From Bog-473 sp963745665 (GTDB taxonomy: Bacteria > Actinomycetota > Acidimicrobiia > Acidimicrobiales > RAAP-2), in NCBI GenBank assembly GCA_963745665.1, contig CAVUYE010000002.1, positions 372,001 to 436,000 on the forward strand: a stretch of DNA of 64,000 nt, given 5' to 3'. Each line of letters opens with the position of its first letter. Position 1 is the stretch's first letter. The notes below the pieces were generated by a model. That model had not been told where the DNA came from. It ran no database searches and saw only the letters and a list, made by a program, of their open reading frames with translations. A program made the translations under genes and the position numbers. Of this stretch, positions 25,793-34,291 are shown in pieces.

Positions 25793-26678
25793 TCAGCCCA
25801 GGATCGGGACGGGGGTGGCGTACTCCAGATCGAAGTACCCACTGGGCGCACCGGGCACCTGCAAGGCCGCCGCCGCCGGAGCGATGTCGACTCCCGGAAG
25901 CCCGGGAAAGAGCGGATCGTGGTGACAGAAGGCGACCCGCCCTGCGTGCAGGCGCTGCGCCTGTTCGAGCACGAACTCCACCGAGGAGCCCTGGAACGGC
26001 TCGCCGTCGACGTTGGGCCGGCCGCCCAGAGAGGAGCGCGACGTCGGGCCGGAGCCCGTCGAATATGCCCCGCCAGTAGCCGGCACTGCCGCTCACGAGC
26101 ACCGAACCGTCGGCCGTCAGGAGCAGGTAGGCGAGCTGGCCCCCGTCATGGCGCGAGCAGACCTCGTTCATGGCGATGAGGGCCGGTCCCGCCGGCGCCG
26201 GTGCGGCATCGAGGGCGCTGAAGAGGGCGCGCATCGTGGCGGCGCGGTCCTGCGCGCTGATGTCGAGGTCGCCCAGGCAGGCGATCGAGGTGTCGCTCTG
26301 GTTGTGGGCGAACAGACAGGAGTGGAGAGCGGGCAACACACGCGCCCGCGTGTCCGGCCCGCATTGCACCGTCTCGCCGCCCGTGACGACCAACACCTGC
26401 TGATCGGGCACGCCGCAGGCGCGTAGGCACCGGGCCGATTCTGGTGAAGCCACGACCGTCGCGCCCGTGCGGAGTGCGATGGTGTCGGCGCCATAGAGAT
26501 GGTCGAAGTGGGCGTGGCTCACGAAGACGAAGTCGGCCTTAGGGACCTCCGCCGTGCTCAGTCCTACCGGCTCGAGCCCGGGTAGGCGGTCGAGGTACGC
26601 GTCGAAGAACAGGTCCAGTCCGGCATGGCGGATCCGGAACGTGGCGGTCCCGAACCACTCGAGGGTTGTGGGAGGCAC
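25793..26678 (-). CDS. Metallo-beta-lactamase-fold hydrolase, frame change near 26035
   Basis: Predicted zinc hydrolase of about 295 residues when joined. The first frame (GTG 26678) has LEWFGTATFRIRHAG, then FVSHAHFDHLYGAD with the HxHxDH zinc motif, and GGETVQCGPD. Around 26035 the sense moves one base over, and the second frame gives LGGRPNVDGEPFQG, then HAGRVAFCHHDPLFPGL with further zinc-ligand-like histidines, and ends at 25793. The start is 7 bases from the stop of the membrane protein gene upstream, so they form an operon. RNase Z or lactonase-type activities are possible; substrate not deducible. Confidence 0.68.
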
Positions 26679-26685
26679 GGCCGGC

Positions 26686-27612
26686 TCAGCCTGCCACCGG
26701 CTCCGCCGCGCCCGACGGATCACCCACGAGCTTGGCGGAGAACTTCACGGCCTTGACAGCGCTGGTGGCGCCCGTCTGGAGCGTGGCCCCGATGATGATC
26801 AGCAACACGCCGAGCCAGAACACGTAGGGCCAGCCCAACATGAGGATGCCGAGGCGACCGAGCATGTAGGGCGGCGAGCACACCACCGCGCCGACGGCGC
26901 CACCGACGGCCGAAGTCGCCAGGGTGTCCCGGCGGGATCGGGCCTTCTTCTCGACGCCGACGATGCGGGCGGGCACGGCGATGTAGCAGAGCATCATGAC
27001 GCCGACGACGAGGCTCTGGCTGATGACGAAGGGCCAGTGACCCCAGCGGGTGGCGATAAGGGCGGAGAACGACAGCGCCAGGCCGATGCCGGACCCCCAG
27101 GCAAGGATGATTCGGACGTGTTCGTTGGCGCGGCTGAAGGCGGGGCGGATCTTGGGTGGGCCGGGTACCGAGATGGCGAAAGCGAAGACCCCGTTGAGGT
27201 AGAAGCTAGCCGCGGTCAGCGCCGTCACTCCCAGGATGCAGGGGATCAGGATCGGGCCGCGGATGACGTGGAATTGGCGCCCGTGCAGCACGTGGAGCTT
27301 GATGTCGAGCATGGCGATCCAGATCCACATGGCGGGAATGATCTGGACCAGGGCGAGACGCCAGTTCGTGTAGAGCAGCTTCACACCCTGGAACAGCATG
27401 AGGAAGCCGCCGACGATGAGGGCGAGGGGGGCGAGCCAGCGTCGCCGCTGGCTCAGCTGGAGCACCGCCTGCTCAACTGCCTTGTCGTCGCCGCGCCGGA
27501 TGGCGTCTACGAGCCGCCCGATCAGCGCGCCGACCCACGCTCGGCGGTTGAGGGTCGGTCTGGCGGGCTCGGAGCCGTTCGTTGCGCTCCGGTCGTCGTG
27601 GTCCACCGTCAC
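26686..27612 (-). CDS. Polytopic membrane protein of unknown function
   Basis: About 308 residues from GTG 27612, preceded by GAGGGGCGACCA; an in-frame ATG at 27705 would add 31 Arg/Gly-rich residues. It has a hydrophilic N terminus and about six to seven spans, such as LAPLALIVGGFLMLFQGVKLL, IIPAMWIWIAMLDI, ILIPCILGVTALTAASFYL and YVFWLGVLLIIIGATLQ. Between them is a basic loop EKKARSRRD. The C-terminal SAVKAVKFSAKL could be amphipathic. No family is recognised. It is coupled to the MBL hydrolase gene and divergent from the DUF2252 gene. Confidence 0.65.
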   Translation of the reverse strand: MTVDHDDRSATNGSEPARPTLNRRAWVGALIGRLVDAIRRGDDKAVEQAVLQLSQRRRWLAPLALIVGGFLMLFQGVKLLYTNWRLALVQIIPAMWIWIAMLDIKLHVLHGRQFHVIRGPILIPCILGVTALTAASFYLNGVFAFAISVPGPPKIRPAFSRANEHVRIILAWGSGIGLALSFSALIATRWGHWPFVISQSLVVGVMMLCYIAVPARIVGVEKKARSRRDTLATSAVGGAVGAVVCSPPYMLGRLGILMLGWPYVFWLGVLLIIIGATLQTGATSAVKAVKFSAKLVGDPSGAAEPVAG

Positions 27613-27881
27613 TGGTCGCCCCTCACCTCGGCCCACCGTCGGAACCACCGTGCCCCGCTCCCGTCCCGCGGCCACAGCCGGCCGAACCGCACCCGACCCT
27701 GTCATTGTGCAGCCGAGCCCAGTACGGGGGAACGGTCAAAGGGTATCCGGACCAGGTCGGTGTCCCGGACGCGGCCGGAGCCCCACGGGTCCCGATGGTT
27801 CGGCGGAGCGCTCGGGCGCCAGGTGGTCGTAGTCTCGAATGGAACGACGACACGGTGACGTGTCCAGGGAGGTGGCCGAAG

Positions 27882-29342
27882 GTGACTGAGGACGCAGGGG
27901 TCGGGCTGGCCGAGCGACCCGTCGCCACCATGGCGCACCGCAGCGAGGACGAGAGCCGAGCCATCGGCAAAGAGGCCCGCGCCAAGGTGCCCAGGGGGAG
28001 CCAGACCGAGTTCATCCCCGCACCGGACCGGCCCGACCCCGTGTCGCTGCTCGGGGAGCAGGCCACGACCCGGGTGCCCGAACTGGTGCCCATCCGCTAC
28101 GGCCGCATGCTGGTCTCTCCCTTCACGTTCTTCCGCGGAGCGGCGCTCATCATGGCCTCGGACCTCTCGACCACACCGCACTGCGGCCTGACTGCCCAAC
28201 TCTGCGGTGACGCGCACCTTTCGAATTTCGGCGTGTTCGGTTCACCGGAGCGACAACTCGTCTTCGACTGCAACGACTTCGACGAGACGAACCCGGGACC
28301 GTGGGAGTGGGACGTGAAGCGACTTGCCGCAAGCGTCGTCGTCGCCGGCCGGAGCAGGGGCCACCCCAAGGCGGTGCGCGCCGCCGCCATCGTGGGGCTG
28401 GGCCAGGCCTACCGCGAGGCGATGCGCCAGATGGCGACCATGTCGAACCTGGACGTCTGGTACTACCACGTGGACGTGGCCGAAGTGCTCACGATGCTGG
28501 GGTCCCAGGCGACGGCCTCCGGTTCGAAAACTCAGGCGCGCATGCTCACGACGGCGACCAAGGCCGTGGACAAGGCGCGCACGAAGGACAGCATGAAGGC
28601 CTTGAGCAAGCTGACCGAGGTCGTCGACGGCCAGCGCCGCATCATCAGCGACCCTCCGCTGCTCGTTCCCGTCGAAGAGGTCTTTCCGGAGGTAGAGGCC
28701 GAACAGTTCGTGGGCTTGTTCCGCGATCTCCTGCGCCGATACCGCCAGACGCTCTCGACCGACCGTCGACGCTTGCTGGAGGAGTACCGCTACGTCCAGA
28801 TGGCGCGCAAGGTAGTCGGGGTGGGCAGCGTCGGCACCCGGGTCTGGGTCATCCTCATGCAAGGTGCCCGCCCCGAGGACGTGCTGTTCTTGCAGGCCAA
28901 GGAGGCCGAGGCGTCGGTCCTGGAGCGCTTCACGAAGAAGAGCCAGTACGGCAACCACGGCGCCCGTGTCGTCGCCGGCCAGCGTCTGATGCAGGCCAGT
29001 AGTGACATCTTCCTCGGCTGGCAGCGGACCGACGGCCTCGACGGCGCCGTCCACGACTACTACGTGCGCCAGCTACAGGACTGGAAGGGCTCGATCGACA
29101 CCGACGCGATGGTCCCTCAGGGCCTGGAGGCCTACGGGAAGCTGTGCGCCCTGACGTTGGCCCGGGCCCACGCACGCTCCGGCGACCGCTTCGCCATGGC
29201 GGCCTACCTCGGCAACAGCGACACGTTCGAGAAGGCCCTGGCCAAGTTCTCCGAGTCCTACGCCGACCAGAACGAGCGGGACTACGAGGCGTTCGCCGCC
29301 TCCTGCAAGAGCGGCCGGCTCCACGCCGAAGAGGGGTTGTAG
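27882..29342 (+). CDS. DUF2252 family protein
   Basis: Soluble protein of 486 residues. DUF2252 proteins have a kinase-like fold: here LCGDAHLSNFGVFG (HxxN, like an aminoglycoside-kinase catalytic loop), then VFDCNDFDET (the DxD region), and later an Arg/Lys-rich helical part. Activity is not established. GTG 27882 is chosen because GGGAGG lies 9 bases upstream and the family begins there; the frame is open far upstream without similarity. A TAGTCT box about 47 bases before the start could be its -10. A strong hairpin follows the gene. Confidence 0.85.
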   Translation: MTEDAGVGLAERPVATMAHRSEDESRAIGKEARAKVPRGSQTEFIPAPDRPDPVSLLGEQATTRVPELVPIRYGRMLVSPFTFFRGAALIMASDLSTTPHCGLTAQLCGDAHLSNFGVFGSPERQLVFDCNDFDETNPGPWEWDVKRLAASVVVAGRSRGHPKAVRAAAIVGLGQAYREAMRQMATMSNLDVWYYHVDVAEVLTMLGSQATASGSKTQARMLTTATKAVDKARTKDSMKALSKLTEVVDGQRRIISDPPLLVPVEEVFPEVEAEQFVGLFRDLLRRYRQTLSTDRRRLLEEYRYVQMARKVVGVGSVGTRVWVILMQGARPEDVLFLQAKEAEASVLERFTKKSQYGNHGARVVAGQRLMQASSDIFLGWQRTDGLDGAVHDYYVRQLQDWKGSIDTDAMVPQGLEAYGKLCALTLARAHARSGDRFAMAAYLGNSDTFEKALAKFSESYADQNERDYEAFAASCKSGRLHAEEGL

Positions 29343-29407
29343 CCGAGGGGCGGTGAAGCGTCATGGAAACGACATGCTGAGGCGCCTGAGCGTCTCTCCC
29401 CCGTTGC

Positions 29408-29442
29408 GGATGTGCGATGCTGAGCCACTGCATCGCACATCC
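29408..29442 (+). terminator. Perfect 13-bp hairpin after DUF2252 gene
   Basis: GGATGTGCGATGC and GCATCGCACATCC pair without mismatch around a 9-base loop, 66 bases after the DUF2252 stop and 73 bases before the next ATG. There is no T tail. It may be a non-canonical terminator or a structured leader of the downstream operon. Confidence 0.55.
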
Positions 29443-29514
29443 GGGCCCGCATCCCGACCGCCTCAGCCCATGCACCAACGGATCAGCACACCCACTCACT
29501 AGAAGGAGTCGACC

Positions 29515-29916
29515 ATGCTTGCCTCGAGCTACCCCATCCTCGACGTGTTCCTGACGACGCTGTACTTCTTCCTCTTCATCATCTGGATCTGGCTGCTGTT
29601 CATGGTGTTCATCGACATCTTCCGCAGCCACGACATGGGCGGTTGGGCCAAGGGGCTCTGGGTGATCTTCATCATCATCATGCCGTACCTCGGTGTCCTG
29701 GTGTACCTGATCGCCCGTGGCGGCAAGATGCACGAGCGGGCGGCGCAGCAGGCGGCGCTGCAGCAGAAGGCCTTCGACCAGTACGTCAGGCAAGCGGCTG
29801 GGGCGAGCAGCGACACCAGCGCAGACCAGCTCGCGAAGTTGGCCGACCTCAAGTCGAAGGGCGTGCTGACCGACGCCGAGTTCGATGCGGAGAAGTCCAA
29901 GATTCTCGCCGGCTGA
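29515..29916 (+). CDS. PLDc_N and SHOCT domain membrane protein (paralogue of 20420)
   Basis: Protein of 133 residues, almost the same as the product at 20420: two spans around FRSHDMGGWAKGLW, a Gln-rich linker and the SHOCT tail DQLAKLADLKSKGVLTDAEF. AAGGAG lies 6 bases before the ATG. It heads a compact three-gene set with the DUF6325 gene and a SHOCT-only gene, likely one operon. Differences from the paralogue are concentrated in the linker, as expected for an older duplication. Confidence 0.85.
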   Translation: MLASSYPILDVFLTTLYFFLFIIWIWLLFMVFIDIFRSHDMGGWAKGLWVIFIIIMPYLGVLVYLIARGGKMHERAAQQAALQQKAFDQYVRQAAGASSDTSADQLAKLADLKSKGVLTDAEFDAEKSKILAG

Positions 29917-29985
29917 GCACGCGGGCGCAGCAGGCAGCAGAATGAAGAGAGCCCGAGCAGAGACCTTGAGAGAAGAGGAGTCCCC

Positions 29986-30414
29986 ATGACGATCGGACCA
30001 GTCAGCTACACGGTGATCGCCTTTCCCGGCAACCAATTCAACGGCAACATCGCCCCGGAAATCGCCAAGCTGGTGGCCAGCGGGACGGTGCGGATCCTCG
30101 ACCTGGTCTTCGTGGCCAAGGACGAGGCTGGCGACACCCTCAGCCTCGAGTTCGACCAGATGGACGAGCTGGCCGCCTTCAACGACATCGAAGGCGAGGT
30201 CGGTGGCCTCGTCAATGCCGAGGACCTCGATCATGTGGCCGCCAACCTCCCCGAGGGGAACTCGGCGCTGGTGATCCTGTGGGAGGACCTCTGGGCGGTG
30301 CCGCTCGTCGAGGCGATCCGCGCGTCCGGTGGGGTGCTGATCGACAGCGCCCGGATTCCGGTCGACCTCATTGAGGCGGCGCTCGACGACCTGGCCCAGG
30401 CCTTGCAGAGCTGA
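29986..30414 (+). CDS. DUF6325 family protein
   Basis: Soluble protein of 142 residues with an alternating alpha/beta pattern: GPVSYTVIAFPGNQFNG, VASGTVRILDLVFVAKD, then a loop with acidic residues, and the conserved ALVILWEDLWAVPLVEAIRASGG. It matches the DUF6325 (formerly DUF1269-like) group, commonly found with SHOCT proteins in actinobacteria, apparently under stress control. AGAGGAG lies just upstream of the ATG. Function unknown. Confidence 0.8.
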   Translation: MTIGPVSYTVIAFPGNQFNGNIAPEIAKLVASGTVRILDLVFVAKDEAGDTLSLEFDQMDELAAFNDIEGEVGGLVNAEDLDHVAANLPEGNSALVILWEDLWAVPLVEAIRASGGVLIDSARIPVDLIEAALDDLAQALQS

Positions 30415-30447
30415 GAACGAAGAAATCGAAGAGAGAAGGAGCACGAC

Positions 30448-30747
30448 ATGCCCATGATGCGACGTCGCCCGGTCCTGCGGACGGTCGGGAGGACCGCGGT
30501 GATCGCCGGCACGGCCACCGTGGTGGCCGGCGGGGTCAACCGTCACCAACAGGAGAAGGCGGCCCAGCAGCAGGCCGCCGCCGAGCAGGCCGCCCCGGCG
30601 CCGCAGGCGGCGCCGGAAGCAGCCGCGCCGGACTCCGACGACCTCATCACCAAGTTGAAGGAGCTCGCCACCCTGAAGGATCAGGGGATCCTGACCGACG
30701 CCGAGTTCGACGCCCAGAAGGCGAAGATCCTGGCGCAGATGTCCTGA
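30448..30747 (+). CDS. SHOCT-domain protein with N-terminal hydrophobic segment
   Basis: Protein of 99 residues: a basic N terminus (MPMMRRRPVLRTVGR), a hydrophobic stretch at about 16-30, an Ala/Gln/Pro-rich linker and a C-terminal SHOCT domain (KLKELATLKDQGILTDAEF). AAGGAG is 8 bases before the ATG. The SHOCT tail is nearly the same as in the PLDc_N-SHOCT protein two genes upstream, so the proteins may interact through it. Confidence 0.8.
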   Translation: MPMMRRRPVLRTVGRTAVIAGTATVVAGGVNRHQQEKAAQQQAAAEQAAPAPQAAPEAAAPDSDDLITKLKELATLKDQGILTDAEFDAQKAKILAQMS

Positions 30748-30861
30748 GCCTATCCGCTGCTGCGGACCCAGCGTGTTGATGGGAGTCCCGATCGTCGGGG
30801 AGGGCGCGCCGCGGCAGCGCACTGACGAGAAGGGGACGGCGTGCGTTCTCCCTGATCAGAG

Positions 30862-30883
30862 GCCCTGCTTTGCCGGGCAGGGC
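30862..30883 (+). terminator. 7-bp hairpin after the SHOCT operon
   Basis: GCCCTGC and GCAGGGC around an 8-base loop, 115 bases after the last gene of the SHOCT set and before the large membrane protein gene. No T run. Candidate transcription end. Confidence 0.35.
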
Positions 30884-31034
30884 GGCTGCCCCGAGCCTTG
30901 ACCCGAGCCCTCGAGCCAAGAGCAGGCCAGTAACGTAAGCCGGATGTGGCCGAACGACCGTGGTCCGAGGGACACCTTGCGCCGCGCCGGCTCGCCCTCG
31001 GCTGCACGTGTCTGAACACGGCGGGCCCGGGGCC

Positions 31035-33605
31035 ATGACCGCTCAGGCGCGAGCCGAGACCACTCCCGCCGCGTCGGAAGTCGAGACCTCGTCGCGGGGC
31101 AGCTGGTCGTCGTCGCGCGGTAGTTGGTGGTGGGTGCCGGGGGCCATCACGGTGGTCACGATCGCCAGCGTCATCGTCGTCACGCTGTCGCAGCTGCACC
31201 CAGGCATGCTGCTCACGAACACCACGACGACGGGCGGCGACACGGGTGCCCATATCGCCATGCCCAGGTTCCTCGAGAGCCTGCTCAGTCACGGCCATCT
31301 CACGGGGTGGGATCCGGGCTGGTACGACGGTTTCCCTCTCTACACCTTCTATTTCACGATTCCCGACCTGTTCATCGCGATCGGCGGTTGGATCATCCCT
31401 TACGGAGTGGCGTTCAAGCTGGGGACGATCCTCGGTTCGGTCATGCTGCCCGTCTGCACCTGGGCCTGCGGCCGCTTCTTCCGGCTTCGGGCCCCCCTTC
31501 CCACCCTGCTGGCGGCCGCCACCCTGCCCTTCCTGTTCGACTACACCTTCACCATCTACGGCGGAAACCTCTTCTCGACATTGGCCGGGGAGTACGCCTA
31601 CTCCTTCAGCTTGTCGCTGGCCGTGCTCTTTCTCGGCCTCTTTGCGTGCGCCGTCCGCGAGGGCAAATACCGCGGCTGGGCCGCCATCGTCCTCGCCGGC
31701 ACCGTCCTTTCGCACATCGTCCCCGGTATGTACGCATTGAGCGGCGCGGTCATCCTCACCGTGGTCGAGCTCTTGCCGGCACGCTGGGGAATCGCCGATT
31801 CGTCACTGCGAGTCTGGCGTGGCGTCCCGAACGCGACGCAGGTGCCGCGCGCCCGCACGTTGTGGTGGGCCGGCTCGACCGTGGCGATCGGGCTGCTGCT
31901 CTCAGGGTGGTGGCTGGTCCCCTTCGGGCTGGAGCACGCGTACTCGTCATCGATGGGCTACACGAACGTGGAGGGTTGGGCCCAGTACTTCCGGGAGGCC
32001 GACGCCTGGGCTCTCGTCTTGGCGGGGATCGGTCTCGTCGCCGCGTTCCTCACGCGGAGCCGGTTCGGCATCACGGTGACGACGTTGGGCATCGCCTCGG
32101 CGGTGGCGACCGCAGTTGACCCGCAGGGCAGCCTCTACAACGTTCGCCTGCTGCCCCTGTGGTTCATCTCCGTCTATTTCATGGCGGCCTGGGCGTTCGG
32201 AACCGGATGCATGGGCGTGGCGACGGTGTGGCGTCACGCGCAAGACCGTCGTTGGGCCGAGGCTGATGCCGCAACGTGGTCTGATGCGCCGCTGCAGCCG
32301 TGGGACCAATTGGGCGCCGCGCCATCACCATCACTAGCAGCGTGGCAGCAGTCGGGGACATCCGGTGACGCGGTGCCTGAATCCGGTCTCCTGAGCCGGG
32401 CCGGCACGATCGGCAATGCCAGCAGTCTCCGGCGGCCTGCGCAGCGACGGTGGGGCCCGGCCGCCGTCAGCGGTGCCGTCCTCGGACTCCTTGCCGTCAT
32501 GGTTGCTGTCGTGCCCCCCTTCATCCTTCCAGCGTCGTCGCTGCCGGTGACCCTTGGGGCCAACGAGGTCACGAACTGGTCGAACTTCAACTACGAGGGC
32601 TATCAGAACCAAGCTTCGTACCCCGAGTTCCATTCCCTGATGCAGACGATGGCGGCGATGGGTAAGCGCTACGGCTGCGGGCGCGCCATGTGGGAGTACA
32701 GCTCGAGCGAGAACCGCTTCGGCACGCCGGAGGCACTGATGCTCCTGCCGTTCGAGACAAACGGGTGCATCGACTCCATGGAAGGACTGCTCTTCGAGTC
32801 GTCGGCCACGACTCCGTATCACTTTCTGAATCAGGCGGAGCTCTCCGCCGGGCCGTCCGAGCCGGAAGTGGGGCTTCCGTACGGCGCTCTCAACGTGACG
32901 CTCGGGGTGCAGCACCTGCAGCTGCTGGGAGTGAAGTACTTCATGGCGGAGACTCCCCAGGTCGAACAGGAGGCCGCTGTCGATCCGAACCTCCAGCTCG
33001 TCGCCAGAACCGGCCCGTGGACCTACAACTACAGCGGTGCGAACACCACCACTACGTGGGATATCTATCTCGTGAAGGACTCGCAGCTTGTGACGCCGCT
33101 GGTCAACGACCCCGTCGTCCTCTCCGGAGTGAAGCCGGGCCCGTCGAGCTGGCTCGGGAGTGCCACCAAGGAGGGGCCCTCCCTGACCTGGTACGGCGAT
33201 CCGAGCAAGTGGAACGTGGAGCTGGCGCAGAGCGGCCCGACGGACTGGCCCCGGACCCCGGTGAACGATGTCCGCCCGACGGTCACACGCGTGGGGACGA
33301 CCCAGGTCACCGCCGTGACGCAGACCGATTCATCCATCAGCTTCCACGTCTCGCGGGTGGGGACACCGGTGCTGGTGAAGATCTCCTACTTCCCGAACTG
33401 GCATGCCAATGGGGCCGACGGCCCGTACCGCGTCACACCCAACCTCATGGTGGTCGTCCCCACGAGCCACGACGTGACACTCACATACGGCGCGTCGAGC
33501 GCAGACACGCTTGGTCTTCTGGCCACGCTGATCGGGCTGGCCGCCCTGGTGGGCCTGTTCGTCGTGCCCACTGCGCGTGCCTGGAGGAGCAGGACACGAG
33601 CCTGA
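31035..33605 (+). CDS. Large polytopic membrane protein with PTPS-related / GT-C-like architecture
   Basis: Protein of 856 residues with many spans in the N-terminal two thirds and a long extracytoplasmic C-terminal domain followed by a final span. The first extracellular loop has TTTGGDTGAHIAMPRFL and then GWDPGWYDGFPLYTFYF, the kind of acidic loop seen in GT-C glycosyltransferases and in the 6-pyruvoyl-tetrahydropterin-synthase-related membrane family. It may transfer sugars from polyprenyl carriers. ATG 31035 is preferred; an in-frame GTG at 31008 is possible. A hydrophilic loop (about 415-485) is Ser/Ala-rich and may be a linker. It stands alone and its product is not known. Confidence 0.7.
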   Translation: MTAQARAETTPAASEVETSSRGSWSSSRGSWWWVPGAITVVTIASVIVVTLSQLHPGMLLTNTTTTGGDTGAHIAMPRFLESLLSHGHLTGWDPGWYDGFPLYTFYFTIPDLFIAIGGWIIPYGVAFKLGTILGSVMLPVCTWACGRFFRLRAPLPTLLAAATLPFLFDYTFTIYGGNLFSTLAGEYAYSFSLSLAVLFLGLFACAVREGKYRGWAAIVLAGTVLSHIVPGMYALSGAVILTVVELLPARWGIADSSLRVWRGVPNATQVPRARTLWWAGSTVAIGLLLSGWWLVPFGLEHAYSSSMGYTNVEGWAQYFREADAWALVLAGIGLVAAFLTRSRFGITVTTLGIASAVATAVDPQGSLYNVRLLPLWFISVYFMAAWAFGTGCMGVATVWRHAQDRRWAEADAATWSDAPLQPWDQLGAAPSPSLAAWQQSGTSGDAVPESGLLSRAGTIGNASSLRRPAQRRWGPAAVSGAVLGLLAVMVAVVPPFILPASSLPVTLGANEVTNWSNFNYEGYQNQASYPEFHSLMQTMAAMGKRYGCGRAMWEYSSSENRFGTPEALMLLPFETNGCIDSMEGLLFESSATTPYHFLNQAELSAGPSEPEVGLPYGALNVTLGVQHLQLLGVKYFMAETPQVEQEAAVDPNLQLVARTGPWTYNYSGANTTTTWDIYLVKDSQLVTPLVNDPVVLSGVKPGPSSWLGSATKEGPSLTWYGDPSKWNVELAQSGPTDWPRTPVNDVRPTVTRVGTTQVTAVTQTDSSISFHVSRVGTPVLVKISYFPNWHANGADGPYRVTPNLMVVVPTSHDVTLTYGASSADTLGLLATLIGLAALVGLFVVPTARAWRSRTRA

Positions 33606-33628
33606 ATCCGACTGCGACCTCCATCTTG

Positions 33629-33658
33629 TAGACAGAAATTACAAAAAGTGTCTAGTGT
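33629..33658 (+). promoter_or_regulatory. Promoter of the TetR-P450 operon overlapped by TAGACA/TGTCTA operator
   Basis: TAGACA (33629-33634, -35) and TAGTGT (33653-33658, -10) are 18 bases apart, and the -10 ends 9 bases before the ATG at 33668. TAGACA and TGTCTA (33649-33654) form a perfect inverted repeat with a 14-base spacer covering the whole promoter. This is the layout expected for TetR autorepression. Confidence 0.6.
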
Positions 33659-33667
33659 GTATGGCTG

Positions 33668-34291
33668 ATGACCGCCACGCTGCAGAGCGCCGTCCCCCGG
33701 AGGGATGCCACAGCCGCAACGGGTGGAGCCTTCAGTTCCACCGAGGAGCGGATTCTCACGGCGGCGTTCGCCCTGATCGGACGGCGGGGCGTACGCCGGC
33801 TCGGCATGCGGGAGATCGCCGAGTCGGCCGGCGTGTCGCGGGGCACCCTGTACCGCTACTTCCCCAGCAAGGACCACGTCGTGGCCGCGGCTGCGGCCTT
33901 CGACGCGCAGCGGTTCTCGAACGGGCTCGACGCGGTGCTCGCGGCCGCAGGTTCGCCCGAGGAGCGCATCACCTCCTTCATGGCCTACGCCTTCGACTTC
34001 ATCCGCTCGCATCCCTGCCGCCCGCTCTTCGAATCCGAGTCCGGCTTCGTCATGGGCTACCTCCTCGACAACCTTCCCGCGCTGCGCGGCGAACTGGTGG
34101 TCCGCCTCGGGGACGCCCTCGACACGGTGCCCGCCGTGGCGGCGGGCACCCTCGGCAAGGACCAGCTGGCCGACGTCATCGTCCGCCTCTTCGCGTCGAG
34201 CTGGATCATCCCCGAGACCGACGACGCCTCGCTCGTGCAAGCAGTCACCCGCATCCTGCAGATCAGTACGAAGGAGACCACCAATGAGTGA
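33668..34291 (+). CDS. TetR-family transcriptional regulator
   Basis: Repressor of 207 residues. The N-terminal helix-turn-helix is EERILTAAFALIGRRGVRRL followed by MREIAESAGVSRGTLYRYFPSKDHVV (shown here as the segments ending at FPSKD). The C-terminal ligand domain is typical in length. The gene overlaps the P450 start by 8 bases, so the two are co-transcribed and the regulator probably senses a substrate of the P450. The promoter contains a matching palindrome. Confidence 0.9.
   Translation: MTATLQSAVPRRDATAATGGAFSSTEERILTAAFALIGRRGVRRLGMREIAESAGVSRGTLYRYFPSKDHVVAAAAAFDAQRFSNGLDAVLAAAGSPEERITSFMAYAFDFIRSHPCRPLFESESGFVMGYLLDNLPALRGELVVRLGDALDTVPAVAAGTLGKDQLADVIVRLFASSWIIPETDDASLVQAVTRILQISTKETTNE

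Noticed and set aside
24972..26040. Extension of the MBL hydrolase frame down to 24972
   Set aside because: After about 26035 this frame is Arg/Gly-rich and runs antisense to the DUF302 gene; zinc-ligand motifs continue in another frame ending at 25793.
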